Positions 16,238-25,700 of a DNA stretch of 64,000 nt are shown in pieces. A model generated the notes under the pieces. It saw only the letters and a program-made list of their open reading frames with translations, was not told the DNA's origin and ran no database searches. The DNA is from Streptomyces rimosus subsp. rimosus (GTDB taxonomy: Bacteria > Actinomycetota > Actinomycetes > Streptomycetales > Streptomycetaceae): NCBI RefSeq assembly GCF_000720725.1, contig NZ_JOCQ01000004.1, forward strand, positions 62,001 to 126,000, given 5' to 3'. Each line of letters begins with the position of its first letter. Positions within the stretch are counted from its first letter, which is position 1. A program made the translations under genes and the position numbers.

Positions 16238-16252
16238 ATTTGAGGAGTACGT

Positions 16253-16609
16253 ATGCCGACTGCCGAGACGAGCCCGCGGGACACGACCGGCCGCGTGCAG
16301 CAGCAGCTCGTAAAGGACCGAGAAGTCGCCGAAAAGGAGGCTGCCAAGTCACAGCTCCGCGATGCGCAGGTAGCCGAGGCGGCTCGTGCCGAGCCGGTGG
16401 ACCTCGCAGCTCCCCAGGTCGTAGAGGTCGAAGAGTCGCCCGTCGTCGTCAGCGAGAAGCTGTACGAAATGCGGGTCACCGAGGATCTCGAAGACGTCAC
16501 CATCGGCTACGGAAACGTATACAACTTCGAGGCAGGTCGTACCTACAAGAACGTGCCCGGCCTGGTCTACAACCACCTCCGCGAAAAGGGCTACGTGTGG
16601 GGCGCCTGA
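16253..16609 (+). CDS. Small structural protein of the capsid/connector region
   Basis: 118 residues with GAGGAG upstream. A charged helical N terminus (about 1-60) is followed by a compact C-terminal domain with VTIGYGNVYNFEAGRTYKNV and ending HLREKGYVWGA. Such domains occur in small head proteins near the connector genes of actinophages (DUF7302-like by pattern). First gene after the island. Confidence 0.55.
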   Translation: MPTAETSPRDTTGRVQQQLVKDREVAEKEAAKSQLRDAQVAEAARAEPVDLAAPQVVEVEESPVVVSEKLYEMRVTEDLEDVTIGYGNVYNFEAGRTYKNVPGLVYNHLREKGYVWGA

Positions 16610-16920
16610 CATCGGTTGCAGCTGGCCGCCCGTATCAGCTCACGTCTCCCGAGGGGATCGGTGTCGGGTACGGGCGGCTGGAGCCAGGAAGCGTGGTCGA
16701 TGTCCTTTCCGTGGCGTCGGCTGGTGTGACCTTCGCTCTTCCCGCCGGCCGTACTTCTCCGCCGCCGCGGCTCATCCGCTACCCCGAGCCCTTCTTCGAG
16801 GAGCACTTTGCGCCGTACACGCCGCCAGTGATCACGCCGCCCGACCCGGAGCCCGAGCCCAAGCCGCAACCGCCGGAGGAACTGCCCAGCCCGGATGAGA
16901 TCGCACAGGAGGTGCAGTGA
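16597..16920 (+). CDS. Small protein with Pro-rich tail, head-tail region
   Basis: GTG at 16597, within the end of the preceding gene and 5 nt after AAAAGGG. 107 residues: a beta-like N-terminal domain (RPYQLTSPEGIGVGYG) followed by a Pro/Glu/Lys tail (PDPEPEPKPQPPEELPSP). The start is inferred from spacing; the overlap and the coupled GTGA junction with the next gene support translation. Confidence 0.5.
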   Translation: MGRLTSVAAGRPYQLTSPEGIGVGYGRLEPGSVVDVLSVASAGVTFALPAGRTSPPPRLIRYPEPFFEEHFAPYTPPVITPPDPEPEPKPQPPEELPSPDEIAQEVQ

Positions 16921-17522
16921 CGGTGCCGTCCTACGTCCCCATCCAGACCAGCGCAGACCTGACGCGCGCCATGGTGGCCTCGCCGGACCTGCCGGCCACA
17001 GTGACGGACAGCCTGCACACAGCCTGGGCTGCTCGACCGGATCGTGCCTCGATGATGGGCCGTCTGCCGAAAGGTTTCCTCCAGGAGCTGGTGACTTCAG
17101 CCTCCACCCCAGAGGGTCTGGCAGCGCTGCGCACCGAGATTGAGGCGGTACCGGACCGTACGATCACCCGGCACGTGCATCTGCTGACCCGCGATCCCGG
17201 CCGAACGGTCACGCTGGCGACGTTGCCGCAGAGCGAGGTCAGCGCTGACGGCTACCTGCCACAGCTCATGGACCTGGGCGAGGCCGTGGTCGACGACCAG
17301 AACCGGGCGACCGTCTCGAACCTGTCGGAGGTCACTTTCGGGCCACTGCTGCCGGGCCCCGGCACTGCGGTCATCACCGTCACCCATGTCGCCGTCACGC
17401 TCACAGCATCGGACGGCACCGGCCGGGTCGTCAGCGTCATCGAGCTGGCCGACCGGCACGACATGCGAGCAGGGGAGTCGGTATCCATCCGTGCCGGAGC
17501 CCTGAGCTGCGGGGTGGGCTGA
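16917..17522 (+). CDS. Head-tail region structural protein
   Basis: 201 residues from a GTG overlapping the previous stop, with AGGAGG upstream. A helical first third is followed by a beta-rich remainder (ITRHVHLLTRDPGRTVTL; TAVITVTHVAVTLTASDG). Position between capsid and adaptor genes suggests a connector or decoration role. Not recognised. Confidence 0.5.
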   Translation: MTVPSYVPIQTSADLTRAMVASPDLPATVTDSLHTAWAARPDRASMMGRLPKGFLQELVTSASTPEGLAALRTEIEAVPDRTITRHVHLLTRDPGRTVTLATLPQSEVSADGYLPQLMDLGEAVVDDQNRATVSNLSEVTFGPLLPGPGTAVITVTHVAVTLTASDGTGRVVSVIELADRHDMRAGESVSIRAGALSCGVG

Positions 17523-18340
17523 TGGTTGACCAGACACACATGCTCGCCCGCGTCCGCTCCCTGCTCGGCGATTTCGGCACGGAGTTCCGCGACGTGCTGA
17601 CCGGTACAGGCGACCTGTCCGAGTACGACCTCTCCCAGACGCGCGTCACGGTCACCAAGGCCCTGCTCGTCCAGGAAGGCCAGAGCCGCGAGCTGATCGC
17701 CGGCACGGACTACACCCTGCTCTCCCGAGAAGGCCGACTGCTCTTCCGAGAGCGCCTGGGCCCGCTGCCGCTGGGCGCCGTCGTGATCGTGGAAGGCCGC
17801 TCCGGCGGCATGGTCGACGACCAAGAGCTGGCCATCCACCTCCAGGACGCCGTGCTCCAGCACTGCTCGGACCGAGTCATCACAGTCCGCTACCGGTCCG
17901 CGGAGGGCTTCTACCGGTACGAGGACGAGCCGGTGACCCTGGCGACGCTGCCGGAGATCGAGGAACTGCCCCTCGCCATCCTGGCAGCCGTCAACTTTCT
18001 GTGGGCGGTAGCAACGGACGCCTCCATGGAACCCAACATTCATACGGCAGAGGGCACCCACATCGACCGCGGGCAGATATACGCCCAGGTCATGGCGCAG
18101 ATCGAAAATCTTGAGGCGCGGTATCGGGACCTGTGTCAGCAGCTCAACGTGGGCCTGTACCGCATCGAAATGGCGACACTGCGCCGCGTCTCTCCGTACA
18201 ACAACCGCCTCGTGCCCATCTTCACGCCGCGCGAGTACGACGACTCTGCCTACCCAACGCGCCAGCTCCCGCCCATCGACCGCCGCAACGAAGACCCCTC
18301 TGGCATCGCATCGCCCATCATCAGCGGGTTGACCGGATGA
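17522..18340 (+). CDS. Head-tail connector/adaptor-like protein
   Basis: 272 residues; ATG overlaps the previous stop. An N-terminal helical segment is followed by mixed alpha/beta sequence and a C-terminal region rich in Tyr/Arg/Pro. Size, order and coupling to neighbours fit a connector component joining portal to tail. Family not identified. Confidence 0.5.
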   Translation: MVDQTHMLARVRSLLGDFGTEFRDVLTGTGDLSEYDLSQTRVTVTKALLVQEGQSRELIAGTDYTLLSREGRLLFRERLGPLPLGAVVIVEGRSGGMVDDQELAIHLQDAVLQHCSDRVITVRYRSAEGFYRYEDEPVTLATLPEIEELPLAILAAVNFLWAVATDASMEPNIHTAEGTHIDRGQIYAQVMAQIENLEARYRDLCQQLNVGLYRIEMATLRRVSPYNNRLVPIFTPREYDDSAYPTRQLPPIDRRNEDPSGIASPIISGLTG

Positions 18341-18876
18341 GGGCCGACTGGAAGCACGGGCGTTTCAGCACCGCCTATCACGCGGCCCGTATCGATGCTG
18401 GGCTGCGTGCCTGGCAGCACCGCAAGGGAGACGTCGTCACGTGGTTCCGGGCCGCGCCGGCGCAGTCCCACGCCCATGACGTATATGACGAGGGCGCAGC
18501 TGCTGGCGGCCGGGCCTACCATCCACCGATCACGGTGCCAGTGCTGGACGTCTCTCGCGACCAGGGCGCCGTCGAGCGCACCGCGCAGGGCCTGTACCAG
18601 GTGGCTCCGCTGTACGTGACGGCCGCGGCGCGCCAGCTCGCCCGCGTCGGCATCTCCCAGCCGGACATCGACACCCACCAGTACCTGCGGGACTGGATCG
18701 GCTACGACGGCCGCCTGCACCGCATCGACGAACTCCAGGCCCTGGGTCGGCTCCGCCGGCACGACTTCGTGGTCTCGCTGAAGCTCACGGAAATCAAGCC
18801 CGACGAAATCACCGCGGACACACAGCTCGACGAATACCGGCGCTTCGGCCTGCGCCACATACGCCAGCCACGGTGA
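18337..18876 (+). CDS. Head-completion/connector protein of unknown family
   Basis: ATG at 18337 overlaps the previous stop (ATGA); 179 residues. Begins MRADWKHGRFSTAYHAARI, then a YDEGAAAGGRAYHPP region and a helical/beta C terminus. Its frame is open further upstream but only this ATG is coupled. Placed between connector and tail terminator genes, it is probably a neck or stopper protein. Confidence 0.5.
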   Translation: MRADWKHGRFSTAYHAARIDAGLRAWQHRKGDVVTWFRAAPAQSHAHDVYDEGAAAGGRAYHPPITVPVLDVSRDQGAVERTAQGLYQVAPLYVTAAARQLARVGISQPDIDTHQYLRDWIGYDGRLHRIDELQALGRLRRHDFVVSLKLTEIKPDEITADTQLDEYRRFGLRHIRQPR

Positions 18877-18940
18877 GCTAACACCCTGCGCAATACCGGT
18901 GTGAATCTTGACCTGACGGAATTCCTGAGAGGTCGAATCC

Positions 18941-19549
18941 ATGCCGTGGCTGCTGAATGAAGACGCCGCACTGCGGAAAAAGCTCCAGGGCCTCACCGTG
19001 AAAGATGGAGCCCTGGAGCTTCCCGTCGGCGTGCGCTTCTCCTACCCGGAAAGCGAACTGGCCGACCAGACATTCCCCCTCATCATCCTGGAACGCACGC
19101 GAGCCGTCCGTGACCCACGCCGGGAGGCCCGGGGCGTGGTGCAACTCGGGTACGCACCAGAAGGCCGCGCGTCTTGGCCTGGCATGGAAGACGGAACGGC
19201 CTCTCCGTACTACACGGACAACCCGATTCCGTACCGCATCGAGTACCAGGTCAACGTCCTGTGCCGGAAGCAGGCCCACCTCACCGACCTGGTGGCCCGG
19301 CTCAGCGCCGTCGACTTCCTGCCAGTGCGCTTCGGATACCTAGAGGTCCCGGAGGACGGCACGGTCCGCAGCCTCGAACTGGAAGGGCCCGAATTCCACA
19401 CCGGGTGGGACGAGAATCAGAAGCGGCTCGTGACCGCGGTCTACCTCGTCAGCGTCACCTCCGAAGTGCTCGGGACGGTGTCCACGCCCACGCCGGTCAA
19501 GAAGGTCATCACCGACCTGCATGACACCCAACCCCAGTGGCCCGCATAA
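18941..19549 (+). CDS. Tail terminator/completion-like protein
   Basis: 202 residues with a GAGAGG site 10 nt upstream. The pattern of alternating strands (YRIEYQVNVLCRKQAHLTDL) and the position directly before the sheath gene fit a tail terminator that caps the sheath-tube assembly. A 64-nt gap with TTGACC precedes it; no complete promoter is clear. Confidence 0.55.
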   Translation: MPWLLNEDAALRKKLQGLTVKDGALELPVGVRFSYPESELADQTFPLIILERTRAVRDPRREARGVVQLGYAPEGRASWPGMEDGTASPYYTDNPIPYRIEYQVNVLCRKQAHLTDLVARLSAVDFLPVRFGYLEVPEDGTVRSLELEGPEFHTGWDENQKRLVTAVYLVSVTSEVLGTVSTPTPVKKVITDLHDTQPQWPA

Positions 19550-19557
19550 GGAGAAGC

Positions 19558-21129
19558 ATGGCGACCACCACCTACAAGCGCCCAGGCATATTCGTCGACG
19601 AGACCCTCAACCCGATCGTGGTGAACGAGCCGCCGGCCGGGGAGTTCGTCGCGGCCTTCGTGGGGGCACACGATTTCGGGCCGTCCAAGCCGACTCTGAT
19701 CCGGAGCTGGGCCGAATTCGTTTCCCTCTACGCCGGATTCAGCGGCGGCATGCTGCCCTTCGCGGTACACCAGTTTTTCAGCAACGGTGGCCGGGCCTGT
19801 TACATCGTGCGAGCCGTCGCGGCTGACGCGAAGACCGCGTCGCTTGTGCTGAAGGACCGCCAGGCCGGCACAGGCGAAAACTCTGGCGCTAAGGACGTGC
19901 TGCGACTCGTCGCCACTGCGGCGGGCACCTTCGCCAACACCATCGCCATCAGCGTGACCGACGCCGGCACCGGACCGGGACGTTTCAACCTGACGGTTAA
20001 GGCGGGCGGAGACACTGCTGGCGGCGCAGTCGAGCGCTACACCGACGTCAGCCTCGACCCCACCGACGCCCGCAATGCGGTCGCGCTCGTCAACGCGCCC
20101 CAATCCGGCTCCAAGTTCGTCACCCTCACCTACCTTGGCCCCACCACCTGGAAGATCGACAATACCCCCGCAGTGACGGTCGACCAGATGCTGGCCGGGG
20201 GCACCAACGGCGTTGCGGCCCCCGACCTTTCGGCGGCTGCCCAGTCGCTGGAATCCACCAACGTCGTCCTGAACATCAACCTTCCCGGAGTGTCCGATAC
20301 CGCAGTCCTCAATCCGGTCATCGACTGGTGTGAGCGCTACGGCTATGCCTTCCTCGTCGTCGACAGCCCGCAGATCACCGAGGGCACGCCGACTGAAGTT
20401 GCGGTGTCGAAGCTCAAGGAAATGAGCCCGCTGGTCAACGGAGGAACCACGCCGGCGCCCCTGCGCGCTTCTTCCTACGCTGCCGTCTACGGCCCGTGGA
20501 TTCAGACCGCCGATCCCGCAGTGGCGGCTGTTGGTGCGACGCGGCTCCTGCCGCCGGGTGGTGCCCTGCTGGGTCAGTTCGCAAGGTTCGACGTCGACCA
20601 CGGCCCGCACCGTACGCCTGCCGGGCAGGACGCCGTTCTCCGAGGGGTGTACAGCGCGCAGTATCGATTCACCGACGCCCAGCTCGACGAGCTGAATGTG
20701 GCAGGCATCAACGTCATCAGATTCGTACCGAACGCAGGCTATTGCCCGATGGGCGGGCGGACCGTCAAGGCCGGTTACCCGGACCGGTACATCGCCGTAC
20801 GCCGCTTCCTCATCCACGTGCGCAAGCTGCTGGTCGAGTCGACCAACTACGCCGTTTTCCAGCCCAACACCCCGGACCTGTGGGCGTCGCTGACTGCGGT
20901 TGTCACTCAGCGGCTTACCGAGATGACGCAGGCGGGACAGCTCAAGGGCGGCAGCCCTGAGACGGCTTTCCGGGTGGTGTGCAACGAGACCAACAACTCT
21001 GCGCAGAGCGTCGCCAACGGCGAAGTCCACCTCGACATCGGCCTTGCGTTGATGCGTCCGGCTGAGTTCATCGCCATCCACATCGGTCAGTGGGAGGGCG
21101 GCAGCTCGTCCTCTGAGGCCCTTCAGTAA
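19558..21129 (+). CDS. Tail sheath protein (contractile tail)
   Basis: ATG at 19558 with AAGGAG upstream; 523 residues. N-terminal YKRPGIFVDETLNP is the typical sheath opening (Y-x-x-PGVYxxE), followed by a VGAHDFGPSKPTLIRSWAEF block. The C terminus (MRPAEFIAIHIGQWEGG) also matches sheaths, where it interlocks neighbouring subunits. The sheath contracts to drive the inner tube through the envelope. It establishes myovirus morphology. Confidence 0.9.
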   Translation: MATTTYKRPGIFVDETLNPIVVNEPPAGEFVAAFVGAHDFGPSKPTLIRSWAEFVSLYAGFSGGMLPFAVHQFFSNGGRACYIVRAVAADAKTASLVLKDRQAGTGENSGAKDVLRLVATAAGTFANTIAISVTDAGTGPGRFNLTVKAGGDTAGGAVERYTDVSLDPTDARNAVALVNAPQSGSKFVTLTYLGPTTWKIDNTPAVTVDQMLAGGTNGVAAPDLSAAAQSLESTNVVLNINLPGVSDTAVLNPVIDWCERYGYAFLVVDSPQITEGTPTEVAVSKLKEMSPLVNGGTTPAPLRASSYAAVYGPWIQTADPAVAAVGATRLLPPGGALLGQFARFDVDHGPHRTPAGQDAVLRGVYSAQYRFTDAQLDELNVAGINVIRFVPNAGYCPMGGRTVKAGYPDRYIAVRRFLIHVRKLLVESTNYAVFQPNTPDLWASLTAVVTQRLTEMTQAGQLKGGSPETAFRVVCNETNNSAQSVANGEVHLDIGLALMRPAEFIAIHIGQWEGGSSSSEALQ

Positions 21130-21141
21130 AGGAGTTGGGGC

Positions 21142-21720
21142 ATGGCAGGTAAGACTAGGGCGACGGTTGAGCAGAAGTCCAGCCTCGCCTCGATAGCAAC
21201 AGATCCTCTTCGCTCGTTCAAGTTTCACGTCCAGATATCCGGCCCGCAGGGGCTTCAGGGTGCCTATCCGAAGCTCGGCTTCATGGCGGTTTCCGGGTTG
21301 AGCATGACCACGGATGTTATCGCGTACCGGACCGGTGGAATGAATGTCTCGACCCAGAAGCTCCCGGGGCAGAGTGACTTCAGTCCCATCACGCTGTCCA
21401 AGGGGCTGTGCCCAGGAGATCAGCAGCTTCTTGACTGGATGGGTCAGCTCTTCAATGTGATGCAGGGCGTCGGTAAGACTTACGACACCAATACCGATTT
21501 CCGGGCCACGGTCGACATCATGCTGATTGAGCATCCGGTCACCAAGTCCACGGCCAAGGTTCAGGCGGTGTGGCGGCTGTACAACGCTTGGCCCACCTCC
21601 GTTGCCTTCGGTGATTTGGACGCCGGCCAGAACATGTACGCCGTCCATCAGATGACCCTCGCGCACGAGGGATTCGATTTCAAGGTCGCCCCGAACGCTA
21701 AGTCCAGCGTCACACTCTAA
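21142..21720 (+). CDS. Tail tube protein (T4 gp19-like)
   Basis: 192 residues with AAAGGAG before the ATG. SFKFHVQISG and FMAVSGLSMTTDVIAYRTGG are typical of the gp19/CIS inner-tube fold, as is VQAVWRLYNAWPTSVAFGDLD near the end. It polymerises inside the sheath. Directly follows the sheath gene. Confidence 0.88.
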   Translation: MAGKTRATVEQKSSLASIATDPLRSFKFHVQISGPQGLQGAYPKLGFMAVSGLSMTTDVIAYRTGGMNVSTQKLPGQSDFSPITLSKGLCPGDQQLLDWMGQLFNVMQGVGKTYDTNTDFRATVDIMLIEHPVTKSTAKVQAVWRLYNAWPTSVAFGDLDAGQNMYAVHQMTLAHEGFDFKVAPNAKSSVTL

Positions 21721-21729
21721 GGAAACGCT

Positions 21730-22596
21730 ATGACCACCGAAAACCTCGCCTACGACTGGACTTACGACCAGGCCGCCGCTCCGGCCATCGACCCTGCCTC
21801 CGACACCGCAGCAGCCAACCGTGCAATGCAGCAGGTTCTGGCGGACAGTACGGGGCCGGCACCGAAGCCGCCTTTCCCCGGCAGTACGGCAGTTGTGCTC
21901 CCGGTGGACCTGGACATCGACGGGCAGTCCGTGACCAGCGCCCGCGTACGGGAGCTGACCGGCGCCGACGAAGAAGCCCTCGCCGCAGTGCCACGCGCCT
22001 CGCTGGAGTTCTTCGACACCATCCTGCGCCGCGGAGTCACCGAGCTGGGCTCTGCCGCCCCTACCGAGCAGCAGCTCCAGGACATGCTCGTCGGCGACCG
22101 CGACAGCCTGCTCCTGGCCGTGCGCTGCGCAACCTTCGGGCCCAGCCTGGAGCTGCACGGCGTGAGTTGTCCCGGCTGTGACGAGCGCATGGACGTCACT
22201 ATCGACCTGTCCACGGTCGAGTGCCGCGGCCTGCCGGAGGGCGAGCACACCGTGCGGCTGCGGGACGGTCGAATCGTGCACCTACGGTTTCCGACTGGCG
22301 CGGATCAGAAGTACATCCTCGCGGAGAAGAACGCCAGTCCGGCGCGCGTGAATTCCAGGCTTCTGGAGCGCTGCATGCGCTATATCAGCACCACTGAGCA
22401 GGCCCCGGCGGCGCTGGTGGAGGACGGCGCTGCCCTCGCCCAGAGCCTGGGGATTGCCGATCGCCGCACGCTGCTGATGTACCTCGCCGACCATGCTCCC
22501 GGCCCGCAGCTTGCCGACCTGTCAGTGGAGCACGACGGATGCGGGGAGGAGGTTCCGCTGCCGCTCTCGGTGGCGGACATCTTTCTCGATCTCTGA
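21730..22596 (+). CDS. T4 gp26-like baseplate/tail assembly protein, first frame
   Basis: 288 residues. A disordered N terminus (about 1-55) is followed by VRELTGADEEALAA, the entry of the phage tail assembly chaperone/gp26-like domain, and a central CxxC (VSCPGCDERMDV) that may bind zinc. It lies between tube and tape measure, where assembly chaperones with programmed frameshifts are expected, and a second short frame follows immediately. Confidence 0.7.
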   Translation: MTTENLAYDWTYDQAAAPAIDPASDTAAANRAMQQVLADSTGPAPKPPFPGSTAVVLPVDLDIDGQSVTSARVRELTGADEEALAAVPRASLEFFDTILRRGVTELGSAAPTEQQLQDMLVGDRDSLLLAVRCATFGPSLELHGVSCPGCDERMDVTIDLSTVECRGLPEGEHTVRLRDGRIVHLRFPTGADQKYILAEKNASPARVNSRLLERCMRYISTTEQAPAALVEDGAALAQSLGIADRRTLLMYLADHAPGPQLADLSVEHDGCGEEVPLPLSVADIFLDL

Positions 22597-22597
22597 T

Positions 22598-22753
22598 ATC
22601 GAAGCGACGCTCCTCGACACGGAATCGCTCGTGTTCGCCTATCGCTGGCCACCGAGCGAAATCAAGGCCCTGACCGTCCGGGAGCGGCAGTACTGGCGCG
22701 ACCTCGCGCTCTGGAACAAGGAACGAAAGGAGGCACTGAATGGCGTCCAGTGA
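22598..22753 (+). CDS. DUF6760-like second frame, probably expressed by frameshift
   Basis: Coding sequence in the +1 frame relative to the gp26-like gene continues past its TGA. It reads FAYRWPPSEIKALTVRERQ, the signature of the short DUF6760-type proteins of contractile injection systems and myophages. No ATG or convincing ribosome site lies at its start (an in-frame GTG exists near 22631). A +1 (or -2) shift near CATCTTTCTCGAT (22578-22590) would make a fused product. The shift is inferred. Confidence 0.5.
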   Translation: MEATLLDTESLVFAYRWPPSEIKALTVRERQYWRDLALWNKERKEALNGVQ

Positions 22754-25700
22754 ACGCAGCGAACCGAACATCGCTGGACGCCTGCTTGGCGTATCCAGGC
22801 TGGAGCACGAGGTCGATGACCTGGAGCGCCAGATCAGAGTGCTCGGCCAGAACGTGAGCCGGTTGAACCGGGCCTTCGGTGCACTGCCGACCGGGCTGGG
22901 TTCAGGCATGGGGGTCGCCGGGGCTTTTCCCGCGGCCAACCGGCCGACACCGGCCGGGACGGCACAAGCCACCTCCAATCCCAGCGGCACTGGCACTGCC
23001 GTTCAGCAGGCGGCAGCCATCATGCGGCAGCGCATGGAGGCGCGGCGAGCCCAGCAGAACGAAGCGGTCACTCGCGCCGCGGAGCAGCGTCGCCAGCAGG
23101 AGGAGGAGCGACGCCGGCAACGGGACCAGGCCCAGCGTGACCGCCAGGAGGCCAATGCCCGTCACGCTGCCGCCGCCGAGGCTCAGCAGCAGGCAATGCG
23201 TGAGGCGCAGGAACGGGCACGGCAGGATCGGGAGCGCGCAGATGCCAGTGCCCGCGCCCGGATCACCGCTCGGCTGGGCGGAGCCGGCGGGGTTCCGCCG
23301 CGGCCTACGGTTCCGCCGACCGTAGGAGCGGGCCAGCCCGGCCGCGGCGGCCGAGTCATTGACGGGGAGCGGCTGGCGTTTGGAGCGGGGCAGCTCGCCA
23401 GTCGAGCGGTTTCGTGGGGCGCTGGAAAGGTCCGGTCGCGCGTCGACCACATGACGGACCAGGCGTACGAGATGGATCGCTACGCCGCGTTCGCCTACAG
23501 CTCCTGGGCTGACCCGAAGGCTGGCTACTGGTCGCAGAAGAATCGTTTCCGCAACGACGCGATGCAGTCCTCTACCGCGCTCTCGACGGAGGACCTGAAC
23601 ACCGGTCTGTTCGAGGTCGACCGGCGACTCGGTATGGGCCGCAGCGAGGCTGAGCGAAGGCTGCTGCACCAGCAGGCATCGGGGTACGCGCTGCTCGATC
23701 CGACGATGGGTGTCGCTGATTCCGCGCGGATGATGACGGCGATGTACACGCCGCAGGCGTCCATGCTCTACCAGGCGATGGGCCTCGGCCCGACCATCGG
23801 TGCCGGCGGCAAGCGGATATCACAGGGCCAGCTCAACCAGAACCTTCTGGACCGGGTTTTCCAGCGCGGCTACCGGCTGAAAAATGTGCTGGCTGCCTCC
23901 GAGCAGGGCGGGTCGCTGCGAACCACGCTGGAGGGGCAGGCCCGGCAGCTCGGCATGGGCCAGGACTGGGTGGAAAACCGGCTGACCCAGATCCAATCCC
24001 AGGCCCGGTGGCGCGAGCAGACCGGCGGTTCGGTCGACGAGTACGAGCGGCTGCTGCGCGATGCCGGCGGCACGGGGGAGAAAGCGGAGCAGGCCCGCGA
24101 GAGGCTGCAAAAGGGCGGCCTCGACGTCGACAACCTCCTCAATCAGAAGAAGCGCCGGGAGGGCGAGGAGCGCCGTCACGACAGCCAGATGATGGATGCC
24201 TTCGCCCCGGCAATGCAGGCCGCCACCGATGTCGTCATTGATTTCAAAGAGGCGCTGAACGCCATTTTGGAGCTGCCCGGCGTCAAGCACGTTGTCGGCG
24301 GCTACCAGGGAGTGGATGCAGGTACCGGGGGACGACTGACGGGTGCGCTGAAGGGCGCGGGGGTCGGTGCGCTGACCGGCCTGGCGGCAGGCAGCGTTAT
24401 CCCCGGCATTGGCAATGGCGTTGGCGCCTTGGCCGGCGGCATCATCGGCGGTATCGGCGGCCTGATCGGCGGAGGCGCGGCTGGTGGTGGCTCGATCGGT
24501 GGGGGAGCGGCCGGAGGTTCGGGCGGCTCGAAGACGCGGGCGAACTTGCATCAGGGCAGTGCCAACTCCGCTATCAAGGCGGCGCTGTCCCAGATCGGTG
24601 TCGACTACTCGTGGGGCGGCGGCGGGCCGGAAGGCCCATCCCGTGGCTTTGCGCAGGGCGCGAGAACGGTTGGCTTCGACTGCTCCAGCCTGATGCAGTA
24701 CGCCTTCAGCAAGGTCGGGGTCCGGCTGGGGCGTACGACTTACGAGCAGCTGAAGGCGGGAAAGGGCGTAGCGTACAAGGACCGCCGTCCTGGGGACTTG
24801 ATGTTCCCCAACAGCGGGCATGTGGTGATGTACCTCGGCAACGGCAAAATTGTCCACGCGCCGCGCACCGGGCAGAAAATCCGTGTCGACTCGGAAGACC
24901 ATTTCGGGAAGTACATGGCGGTCCGCCGAGTGGTCGCCGGCGGAGGGGACACTTTCTCGTCGGACGAGCCGGGATCGACCTCCTCGGAGGCGGGCGCAGG
25001 AAACGACAACTCCGCGGCGACCGGAGCCAGTACGACCGGCACCATCACCAATGCGTACGGCTCCGTGAACGAGGTGGAGGCGCTGGCTGCCGCTCTTTCC
25101 GCAGGAGGCCGGGGAGCGGCCGGGGCAGGCGGAGGCAGCAAGAAGAGCGGCGAGGATGGCAGGGATGACCCAGCCGGTGCTGATGTGGACACCGGCGGAT
25201 ATTCCTGGGGCGCTATCAACGGCCGTTACACGAAGGTGCCGGCGCCGCCCGGCTGGGTCAAGGCCGCGATTCAGCGTGGCATGGCGGCGAAGGGCGTCTC
25301 GGGTGCTGCCTGGGCGCGGGGCCTGACCACCATCGCCTACCGGGAATCGGGCTACCGTCGCGACGCTCGAAACGACTGGGACTCCAATGCCAAGAACGGC
25401 GATCCGTCGGTGGGCCTGTTCCAGGTGATCGGCTCGACGTTTAAGGCGTACCGGGCGAAGTCGCTGCCCAATGACCAAACGGACCCGGCAGCATCGGCGG
25501 CTGCCGCTATCGGCTGGATCAAGGCCCGCTACGGAAGCATCGGCAAGGTCCAGCAGGCTGACCCCAATAAGCCCAGCAAGGGCTATGAGATCGGCGCTTG
25601 GGACCTGCCGGAGGATGAGATCACGCAGGTCCACAAGGGCGAGATGATCGTGCCCAAGCGGACCGCGCAGACGATCCGCAACGCCCTGATGCAGGAATCC

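Noticed and set aside
18926..18941. GGTCGAATCC resembling a tRNA T-loop
   Set aside because: No acceptor stem or anticodon arm is present upstream, and the sequence lies in the leader of the tail terminator gene.
19441..22281. 946-codon open frame on the minus strand
   Set aside because: It lies antisense to the sheath, tube and gp26-like genes, has no ribosome site and reads as low-order Arg/Gly/Val sequence. Long shadow frames are expected in GC-rich DNA.
23820..25634. 604-codon minus-strand frame
   Set aside because: Antisense to the tape measure, which has clear enzyme motifs in the sense frame.
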